From the NCBI GenBank assembly GCA_936924635.1, contig CAKZHP010000081.1:1-30061 (forward strand): a stretch of 30,061 nt of DNA. Direction: 5' to 3'. The stretch comes from an uncultured Propionibacteriaceae bacterium (lineage in GTDB: Bacteria; Actinomycetota; Actinomycetes; Propionibacteriales; Propionibacteriaceae). Within the stretch, counting starts at the first letter, position 1. Each line of letters opens with the position of its first letter. Positions 15,920-21,964 of the stretch are shown piece by piece. The translations under genes and the position numbers were made by a program. The notes beneath the pieces were generated by a model, which did no database searches, was not told the DNA's origin, and saw only the letters and a program-made list of their open reading frames with translations.

Positions 15920-17353
15920 ATGACCGTGCCCAACGTGCTGGCGGCCCGCTACGCCTCGCAGTCCATGCGCGACCTCTGGTCGCCGGAGCAGAAGGTCGTC
16001 GCCGAGCGGCGGCTCTGGCTGGCCGTGCTCGCCGCTCAGCGTGACCTCGGAGTCGACTTCGGCGGCGACGACCCCGATTCGGTGATCGCCGACTACGAGC
16101 GCGTGCTGGAGCAGGTCGACCTCGCCTCGATCGCCGCCCGCGAGCGGGTCACTCGGCACGACGTGAAGGCGCGCATCGAGGAGCTCAACGCCCTCGCCGG
16201 CCACGAGCACGTGCACAAGGGCATGACCTCGCGCGACCTCACCGAGAACGTCGAGCAGGCGCAGGTGCTCGGCTCGCTCCGGCTCGTCCGCGACCGTGTC
16301 GTCACCGCCCTGGTCGCGCTGACGCGGCTGGCGGTGCAGTACGCGGAGCAGCCCATCGCTGGCCGTTCCCACAACGTGGCCGCGCAGGTGACCACCCTGG
16401 GCAAGCGGTTCGCGACGGCGGCCGACGAGCTGCTGGTCGCGTACGAGCGGCTCGACCAGCTCATCGCCCGCTACCCGATGCGCGGCATCAAGGGCCCGGT
16501 CGGCACCAGCCAGGACATGCTCGACCTGCTCGGCGGCGACACCGAGCGCCTGGCCGAGCTGGAGCAGCGCGTCGCCACCCACCTGGGGTTCGAGCGGGCG
16601 TTCACCTCCACCGGGCAGGTCTACCCCCGTTCGCTCGACTTCGACGCCGTGACCGCGCTCGCGCAGACCGCGGCCGCGCCCTCCAGCGTGGCCACCAGCA
16701 TCCGGCTGATGGCCGGCCACGAGCTGGTCACCGAGGGCTTCCGGCCGGGTCAGGTCGGCTCCTCGGCGATGCCGCACAAGATGAACACGCGCTCCTGCGA
16801 GCGGGTCAACGGCCTGGCGGTGATCGCCCGCGGCTACGTGTCGATGACCGGCGAGCTGATGGGCGACCAGTGGAACGAGGGTGATGTCTCCTGCTCGGTG
16901 GTGCGCCGCGTCGCGCTGCCGGACGCCTGCTTCGCGGTGGACGGCCTGTACGAGACGTTCCTCACCGTGCTGGCCGACTTCGGGGCCTTCCCGGCGGTGA
17001 TCGAGGCGGAGCTGGCCCGCTACCTGCCGTTCCTCACCACCACCAAGGTGCTGATGGCGGCCGTACGCGCCGGGGTGGGCCGGGAGTCGGCCCACGAGGC
17101 CATCAAGGAGCATGCCGTCGCCGTGGCGCTGGAGATGCGGGAGACCGGCCGCGCCACCAACGACCTGTTCGACCGGCTGGCCGCCGACCCCCGCCTGGGT
17201 CTCACGCGTGAGCAGCTGGACGCCCTGGTCAGCGCCCCGCTGGAGCTCACGGGCGCCGCGGCAGACCAGGTACGGGCCGTGGCCGCGCGGGTCGCCGAGA
17301 TCGCCGAGCGGCATCCCGAGGCGGCGGCGTACGTGCCGGGGGAGACCCTCTGA
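15920..17353 (+). CDS. purB: Adenylosuccinate lyase
   Basis: 477 residues. Fumarase/aspartase superfamily; cleaves fumarate from SAICAR (IMP pathway) and from adenylosuccinate (AMP branch). The signature GSSAMPHKMNTRSCERVNGL lies near residue 281 and carries the catalytic Ser loop; the form with NTRSCERV and the following GDQWNEGDVSCSVVRRVALPD matches the longer actinobacterial type. N-terminal region MTVPNVLAARYASQSMRDLW and RHDVKARIEELNALAGHEHVHKG (catalytic His region) are complete. ATG 15920 lies one base past the purD stop; the frame is open far upstream but that is purD shadow. A ribosome site GGAGGAGA sits inside the purD 3' end. Confidence 0.97.
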   Translation: MTVPNVLAARYASQSMRDLWSPEQKVVAERRLWLAVLAAQRDLGVDFGGDDPDSVIADYERVLEQVDLASIAARERVTRHDVKARIEELNALAGHEHVHKGMTSRDLTENVEQAQVLGSLRLVRDRVVTALVALTRLAVQYAEQPIAGRSHNVAAQVTTLGKRFATAADELLVAYERLDQLIARYPMRGIKGPVGTSQDMLDLLGGDTERLAELEQRVATHLGFERAFTSTGQVYPRSLDFDAVTALAQTAAAPSSVATSIRLMAGHELVTEGFRPGQVGSSAMPHKMNTRSCERVNGLAVIARGYVSMTGELMGDQWNEGDVSCSVVRRVALPDACFAVDGLYETFLTVLADFGAFPAVIEAELARYLPFLTTTKVLMAAVRAGVGRESAHEAIKEHAVAVALEMRETGRATNDLFDRLAADPRLGLTREQLDALVSAPLELTGAAADQVRAVAARVAEIAERHPEAAAYVPGETL

Positions 17354-17366
17354 CCTGAGCCGGTGA

Positions 17367-17389
17367 GCGGCCTCTCATGAATGGGCCGC
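17367..17389 (+). terminator. Weak hairpin after purB
   Basis: GCGGCC (17367-17372) and GGCCGC (17384-17389) form a perfect 6-bp stem with an 11-nt loop, 14 bp past the purB stop. No T-run follows, so termination is uncertain. Confidence 0.3.
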
Positions 17390-17443
17390 GACACCGTACG
17401 TCGCTTCATCCTGTGCTCGAACTCGCCCGAGCAAGGAGTCCCC

Positions 17444-18076
17444 GTGCACCGTCCCGCCCTCGTCGTCGCCGCGGTCGGCGCCGCCCTCGTGATGTCCGGA
17501 TGCGGAAGCGTCCAGACGCCCGAGGCCCCGCAGCTCCTGCTCACCCAGCAGCAGCGGGGCACCACGGGCCCGCTGCCTGCCCTTGCCGGTGTCCCGGCGC
17601 CTGGATGGACGAGTGCCTCCGCCGTGCCGCGGCAGCCGTCGGACGGAGCGCCGGCCGCCGAGGGCGTCACCACCCTCTATGCAGCGCCCGGGGGCTGCGT
17701 CGTCGAGGTGGCGACCATGCTGGCGCGGGCGGACGGCAAGGACTTCAGCTGGGGCAGGGGCGACGACCGGCAGCTGAGCGACAAGTTCGCCAAGACCGCG
17801 CTGGGCAAGGGCAGCAAGGGCACCCGCATCGAGGGGCTGGACTCCGACATCGCCGTCTCCGAGGTCACGGTCAAGGGCGACAAGGGGAAGGTGTCGGCCC
17901 GGGAGGGCTCGGCCAAGGTCACCGGGTACGAGGTGCGTACGCTGACCCGTCTCTCGGAGACCTCGGGCCAGGGCTTCTTCGTGAAGTACCTCTGCCAGGG
18001 GCGCGTCGACTACGCCACCTGGACAGCCATCAAGGACGGCATCACCGTGGTCGGGTTCGTCAACGGGGACTTCTAG
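17444..18076 (+). CDS. Secreted lipoprotein of unknown function
   Basis: 210 residues from GTG 17444. N-terminal lipoprotein signal: short hydrophobic stretch PALVVAAVGAALVMSGC with lipobox MSGC, so Cys20 would be lipidated and the protein held on the outer face of the membrane. The mature part begins with a Pro/Gln/Ala-rich linker, then a globular region with Cys in GGCVVEVATML and VKYLCQGRV that could form a disulfide. Ribosome site CAAGGAGT ends 4 nt before the start. The frame is open to 17381, but that would place the signal peptide inside the chain, so 17444 is preferred. No named family recognised. Confidence 0.8.
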   Translation: MHRPALVVAAVGAALVMSGCGSVQTPEAPQLLLTQQQRGTTGPLPALAGVPAPGWTSASAVPRQPSDGAPAAEGVTTLYAAPGGCVVEVATMLARADGKDFSWGRGDDRQLSDKFAKTALGKGSKGTRIEGLDSDIAVSEVTVKGDKGKVSAREGSAKVTGYEVRTLTRLSETSGQGFFVKYLCQGRVDYATWTAIKDGITVVGFVNGDF

Positions 18077-18226
18077 CCGCCTCAGAACCCCGGGTACGGC
18101 CCAGCGGCGGTGGTCGGGTCACGTCCGGCTGAGCACCGGGACGTCAGTCATCGTGTCTTCTCGGTTCGCCGCGGCCACGGGTGCGACGCCGCCGCAGCGT
18201 GCCGTCATCGGGCCCGCCCGTAGGGG

Positions 18227-18778
18227 TCAGTCGGCGAGCCGCCCGCTCAGTGCCACCAGCTCGGACAGCAGGCCGTCGAGCTCCTCGGCGCGCCTCGCGA
18301 TGGGCTTCAGCTCGCCGCCCATCTCGTAGTCCAGCCCCACCGCGAAGCCGATCTGCGGCCGCACGTCGTGCATGCTGAAGTTCGCCAGCGACTGGCGCCA
18401 CGCCTCGACGGCACGGTGGCCGCCGATCGACCCGTACGAGATGAACCCGACGGGCTTGCCGACCCACTCCGGGCCGAGGGAGTCGACGGCGTTCTTGAAC
18501 GGACCGGGCACCGAGTGGTTGTACTCGGCGGTCACGAACACGTACGCGTCACAGGCGTCGATGGCGGCGCTCCAGCGCTGGGTGCCCTCGGAGTCGTACT
18601 GCTTGTTCGCCCGCATCGGGTGCACCGGGCTGGTCAGCAGCGGCACGTCGAAGCTCTTGAGGTCGATCAGCTCGTGCTCGGCGTCGTCGCGCCCGGCCAC
18701 CTGCTCCATCACCCAGTCCGCGACCTGCTGGCCGAAGCGATTCTCTCGGATGGAACCCAGGACGATGCCGATCTTCAT
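18227..18778 (-). CDS. NADPH-dependent FMN reductase / flavodoxin-like quinone reductase
   Basis: 183 residues. Flavodoxin-like fold: IGIVLGSIRENRFGQQVADWV is the FMN phosphate loop, VTAEYNHSVPGPFKNAVDSL is the hallmark of the FMN_red family (the YNxSxPGxLKNAxD block), and FISYGSIGGHRAVEAWR completes the flavin site. Predicted cytosolic enzyme reducing FMN, quinones or azo compounds with NAD(P)H. ATG 18778 lies 7 nt from AGGAG and is preferred over the GTG directly before it (18781). Transcribed divergently from the VWA-like gene; the 32-bp palindrome at 18841-18872 lies in their shared promoter region and may control both. Confidence 0.92.
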   Translation of the reverse strand: MKIGIVLGSIRENRFGQQVADWVMEQVAGRDDAEHELIDLKSFDVPLLTSPVHPMRANKQYDSEGTQRWSAAIDACDAYVFVTAEYNHSVPGPFKNAVDSLGPEWVGKPVGFISYGSIGGHRAVEAWRQSLANFSMHDVRPQIGFAVGLDYEMGGELKPIARRAEELDGLLSELVALSGRLAD

Positions 18779-18840
18779 CACGTTCTCCTCACAGCGGCAC
18801 GCTGCGTGCTCGCTCTCGGGACACCCTAGTTGCGATTTGC

Positions 18841-18872
18841 GTCTCTAGTCTGTGGTACTACATACTAGAGAC
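18841..18872. promoter_or_regulatory. 32-bp near-perfect palindrome, candidate operator
   Basis: GTCTCTAGT (18841-18849) and ACTAGAGAC (18864-18872) are perfect 9-bp inverted repeats; the inner part adds TGT/ACA and a central GTAC, so 14 of 16 base pairs are symmetric. It is AT-richer than its surroundings and sits in the 131-bp divergent gap between the FMN reductase (-) and the VWA-like gene (+). A possible minus-strand -10 (TAGGGT, 18828-18823) and a plus-strand -35-like TTGCGA (18830-18835) flank it. This form suits a dimeric or tetrameric repressor. No regulator gene is adjacent, so the binder is unknown. Confidence 0.7.
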
Positions 18873-18909
18873 GTGCGGCAGGGGCCGTACCCGAGCAGAG
18901 GAGTCAGTC

Positions 18910-19908
18910 ATGGGTGGCGGTCGGTGGAGCACGGACCGGTACGAGGCCGAGGCGGCGTACCGCAGGGCGCGCGGGCTGGAGACCTTCGCGTACGACGACC
19001 AGACCAGGCGTCTGGACCCGGGGATGTGGCGTGCGGCGCCGGCCCTCGACCCGTTCGGCGTGTCCGTACGCGAGGCGCGCGACTCGGCCGAGCACCCGAG
19101 CTCGACGCCGATCGCGGTGCTGTTCGACGTGACGGGCTCGATGCAGCGGGTGCCCCGGCAGCTGCAGGAGCGGCTGCCCGACCTGCTGGGCCTGCTGAAC
19201 GAGGGGCGCTACGTCAGCGACCCGCAGATCATGTTCGGCGCCATCGGTGACGCCGACAGCGACCGGGTGCCGTTGCAGGTGGCCCAGTTCGAGTCCGACA
19301 ACCGGATGGACGAGCAGCTGCGCCAGATCTTCCTCGAGGGTGGCGGCGGTGGCCAGAAGTCGGAGAGCTACGAGCTGGCGGCGTGGTTCATGGCCCACAA
19401 GGTGTCGGCCGACGCGATCGAGCGGCGGGGCCGCAAGGGCTACCTGTTCATCATCGGCGACGAGATGAACAAGCCGGTGCTGAAGGCGAGGCACCTTCGT
19501 GAGGTGCTGGGGGTCGAGGTGACCCAGGACGTCGACGTACGGACTCTGTACGCCGAGCTCCAGCGCACCTGGAACGTCTACTTCGTGCTGCCGCGGCTGA
19601 CGGCGTACTGGGACGACCGCGAGGTCGCCGACCACTGGCGCGAGCTGCTCGGGCAGCGGTTCCTGCGCCTGGAGGACCCGGCGAGCGTGTGCGAGCTGAT
19701 CGCCGTGACCATCGGCATGGAGGACGGCTACGTCGACCTGCGGCAGGGGAGAGACGACGTGCGACGGGTGCCCGGTCTCCGTACGCCGGGGGTGCGGGCC
19801 TTCGGGCCCGAGGCCGAGGAGGGCTATTGGGACAGCTTCCGCGCCGAACCTGCCCGTCCCGCTCCCAGCTCCGGGCTGCGCCGGCTCTGGAACCGGCGGG
19901 TGAACTGA
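18910..19908 (+). CDS. VWA-like protein with MIDAS motif
   Basis: 332 residues starting MGGGRWSTDRYEAEAAYRR. A von Willebrand A-like core begins near residue 67: IAVLFDVTGSMQRVP has the Asp73-x-Thr75-x-Ser77 metal-ion site, followed by FGAIGDADSDRVPLQVAQF and a Gly-rich loop GGGGGQKSESYELAAW, then KGYLFIIGDEMNKPV. No signal peptide or membrane helix; cytosolic. VWA domains usually mediate metal-dependent protein assembly. Ribosome site AGAGGAG 8 nt before ATG 18910. The next gene, a divergent PurA paralogue, starts 43 nt downstream on the same strand, so the two probably act together. Exact family not recognised. Confidence 0.8.
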   Translation: MGGGRWSTDRYEAEAAYRRARGLETFAYDDQTRRLDPGMWRAAPALDPFGVSVREARDSAEHPSSTPIAVLFDVTGSMQRVPRQLQERLPDLLGLLNEGRYVSDPQIMFGAIGDADSDRVPLQVAQFESDNRMDEQLRQIFLEGGGGGQKSESYELAAWFMAHKVSADAIERRGRKGYLFIIGDEMNKPVLKARHLREVLGVEVTQDVDVRTLYAELQRTWNVYFVLPRLTAYWDDREVADHWRELLGQRFLRLEDPASVCELIAVTIGMEDGYVDLRQGRDDVRRVPGLRTPGVRAFGPEAEEGYWDSFRAEPARPAPSSGLRRLWNRRVN

Positions 19909-19951
19909 CAAGATGCGCAGGCGCCCGAGCGGGCGCGGAGGGGGAGATGAC

Positions 19952-21196
19952 GTGCACACGATCGTCGTGGGTCTCGGCTTCGGTGACGAGGGCAAGGGGG
20001 CGACCGTTGACTGGCTGTGCTCGGCCGGTGGCCGTACGGGCCGGGGTGTCTCCGGCGTGGTGCGGTTCAACGGTGGCGGGCAGGCCGCGCACAACGTGAT
20101 CGCCGGCGGCCTGCACCACACGTTCCGCCAGCTCGGGTCGGGGACCCTCGCGGGGGTCCCCACCCATCTCTCCCGGCACCACCGCCTCGACGTCGAGCAG
20201 CTCGCGGCCGAGGCGATCCAGCTGGAGCGCAAGGGCGTCCGCGACCCGCTGGCCGGTGTCAGCGTGCACCCGGCCGCCCTGCTGGTGACGCCCGTGCACG
20301 AGGCCGCGAACCGGGCCCGGGAGCGGGCCCGGGGCGTGGAGCGGCACGGGTCGACCGGGCTCGGGATCGGGGAGACCACCTTCTACGCCGGGGCCACCGG
20401 CCTCGGTCTCAAGGCAGGGGAGTGGTTCGGTGACACGCAGTGCCCCTCCGACGCCGAGGGGGTGGCACCCCGGGCGTCCGACACCGTCGACCGGCGGCGG
20501 CTGACGTCGCGGCTCGACGACCTGGTGCGGTTCTACGCGCCGCTGACGACCGACGTGCCGTCGGTGGGGGAGATGGTGGCGCTGCTGATGGAGTTCGGCC
20601 AGACCGTGCCGCTGGCCGACCCGCTAGCCTCCTGGTCGGAGCGCGGCGAGGTGGTGTTCGAGGGCGCCCAGGGGGTGCTGCTCGACGAGAACGCCGGGTT
20701 CCACCCCCACACCACGTGGTCGACGACCCTGCCGTCGGCCGCGCGGGCGCTGCTGGCGGAGGTCACCGACGATCGGGTCGAGGTCGTGGGTGTGACGCGC
20801 ACGTTCCACACCCGCCACGGCGCTGGCCCCTTCCCCTCGGAGGACCCGGCTCTCGATGTCGGTGAGGCCCACAACGGCACCGGCGAGTTCCAGGGCGGGT
20901 TCCGGCTCGGCGGGCTCGACCTGGGGCTTCTCCGGTACGCGGTCGGGGTGGCCCGGCCCGACCATCTGGCGGTGACGCACACCGACGTCGAGGTGGCGGC
21001 GGTGGACTCCGGCGAGGTCGAGCCGGTCGTCGATCCCGACGACCTGGCCGCGCGCGAGGCCGCGAGCCGGCGGCTCGCCGCGGCCGCTCCGGCGCCGGTC
21101 GAGGGGCCCGCTCTGGCGGCGATCGAGTCTCTGGGGGTGCCGGCGCTGGTCACCTCGGACGGCCCGGCCCGGGAGGATCGTCGCCCAGCTGGGTGA
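19952..21196 (+). CDS. Divergent adenylosuccinate synthetase paralogue
   Basis: 414 residues from GTG 19952. Clearly PurA-like: GLGFGDEGKG keeps the GTP loop and the catalytic Asp (Asp12), GGGQAAHNV keeps the position of catalytic His (His47) but not the usual NAGHT, GSTGLGIGET replaces GTTGRGVGP, VFEGAQGVLLDENAGFHPHTT replaces the DVDHGTYPFVTSSN block, and RHGAGPFPSED keeps the GPFP turn. The Asp/IMP-binding loop TTGRPRR is replaced by TGEFQGGFRLGGLD. The chemistry (GTP-driven amide-type ligation) is probably kept while nucleotide or amino-acid partner differs. A normal purA exists at 11743. ATG 19947 is out of frame; GTG 19952 has GGAGGGGGAG upstream. Pairs with the VWA-like gene 43 nt upstream. 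Confidence 0.85.
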   Translation: MHTIVVGLGFGDEGKGATVDWLCSAGGRTGRGVSGVVRFNGGGQAAHNVIAGGLHHTFRQLGSGTLAGVPTHLSRHHRLDVEQLAAEAIQLERKGVRDPLAGVSVHPAALLVTPVHEAANRARERARGVERHGSTGLGIGETTFYAGATGLGLKAGEWFGDTQCPSDAEGVAPRASDTVDRRRLTSRLDDLVRFYAPLTTDVPSVGEMVALLMEFGQTVPLADPLASWSERGEVVFEGAQGVLLDENAGFHPHTTWSTTLPSAARALLAEVTDDRVEVVGVTRTFHTRHGAGPFPSEDPALDVGEAHNGTGEFQGGFRLGGLDLGLLRYAVGVARPDHLAVTHTDVEVAAVDSGEVEPVVDPDDLAAREAASRRLAAAAPAPVEGPALAAIESLGVPALVTSDGPAREDRRPAG

Positions 21197-21224
21197 TCTC
21201 CCGGCTGGTGAAGCAAGGGTCAGT

Positions 21225-21262
21225 GCGGCAGCCTTGTTCCGACTACGGAACACAGCTGCCGC
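21225..21262. terminator. Bidirectional terminator-like hairpin
   Basis: A 17-bp stem (21225-21241 against 21246-21262, two mismatches) with loop ACTA lies in the 78-bp gap between two convergent genes, the PurA paralogue and the Nudix-like regulator. Built from CGGCAGC...GTTCCG and its complement. It is symmetric enough to serve both strands. Confidence 0.75.
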
Positions 21263-21274
21263 GTTGGCATGGCG

Positions 21275-21898
21275 CTAGGCAGAGAGCGTGCCCGGCCGGG
21301 GCCGTACGGACGGGTCCCAGCGCCACAGCGACGGCCGGCCCCGCCCCTGGCCGTGGCCCGCGTGCACCAGTCCGGGCACCGAGGCCAGCTTCTTGTTGAG
21401 GTTGCCGCGGTCGGGCATCACGCCCCACAGCGACTGGGTGGCGGCGATCGCGTCGCCCACGGTGAACTCCTCGCCCATGAGGGCGCGCGTGAGCTCCTGG
21501 TCGTTCCACAGCATCCTCGCCAGCAGCGGCCGGCACCGGGTGACGATGTCGTGGTGGTCGAACGCCAGGCTGCCCGGGTCGTCGATCGCCCGCCACTCCG
21601 CGGTCGCCGGCTGGTGCGCGACCGCCCACATCGCCGCCGACAGCGTCGCCCCCCGCGGGTCACGCATCGGCTCGTCGAAGACCACCAGCTGCCCGACCGC
21701 ATCGGCGGTCATCCCGCCCTTGTCGCGGAGCGCACGTCCGGCCGCCTCGGCCAGCCGCTCACCCTCCAGCAGCAGCACCCCGGGGAGGGCCTGCTGGCCG
21801 ATGTACGGCTCCGTCGCCCTGCGTACGGTCGCGAACCTCACCGCCTGGTCCATGAACCGCACGGCGAGCACGTCCACCGACACCAGGGAGGTATTCAT
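21275..21898 (-). CDS. Nudix-related regulator with C-terminal winged helix (NrtR-like)
   Basis: 207 residues. The N-terminal domain has a Nudix fold pattern, but the Nudix box at residues 40-62 (start GVLLLEGERLAEAAGR) has lost the catalytic glutamates: the REUXEE core reads RALRDK. The block VFDEPMRDPRGATLSAAMWAV is typical of this family. The C-terminal TVGDAIAATQSLWG...RGNLNKKL and GRPSLWRW resemble the winged helix of NrtR-type regulators, which sense ADP-ribose-like ligands. Predicted to bind DNA rather than hydrolyse. Starts at ATG 21898, divergent from purC-purS with start codons only 66 bp apart, so control of itself or of purC is plausible but not shown. TAATCT ends 6 nt before the ATG. 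Confidence 0.82.
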   Translation of the reverse strand: MNTSLVSVDVLAVRFMDQAVRFATVRRATEPYIGQQALPGVLLLEGERLAEAAGRALRDKGGMTADAVGQLVVFDEPMRDPRGATLSAAMWAVAHQPATAEWRAIDDPGSLAFDHHDIVTRCRPLLARMLWNDQELTRALMGEEFTVGDAIAATQSLWGVMPDRGNLNKKLASVPGLVHAGHGQGRGRPSLWRWDPSVRPRPGTLSA

Positions 21899-21904
21899 CG
21901 GGGC

Positions 21905-21910
21905 AGATTA
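21905..21910 (-). promoter_or_regulatory. Candidate leaderless -10 box of the Nudix-like regulator
   Basis: TAATCT on the minus strand, followed by 6 nt (GCCCCG) and ATG 21898. No Shine-Dalgarno in between. It faces away from the purC box 42 bp away. A weak AGT-N7-ACT symmetry at 21913-21925 lies between the two boxes. Confidence 0.5.
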
Positions 21911-21951
21911 TCAGTACGTGGCACTAACAACGCGACCGGGCGCTCTGTCAC

Positions 21952-21957
21952 TAGACT
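21952..21957 (+). promoter_or_regulatory. Candidate leaderless -10 box of purC-purS
   Basis: TAGACT followed by 7 nt and GTG 21965; no ribosome site in the gap. Confidence 0.55.
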
Positions 21958-21964
21958 CGCCCTC

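Noticed and set aside
19913..19951. Start of the PurA paralogue at 19913
   Set aside because: This adds Arg/Gly-rich residues ahead of the conserved VHTIVVGLGFGDEGKG start and covers the ribosome site GGAGGGGGAG.
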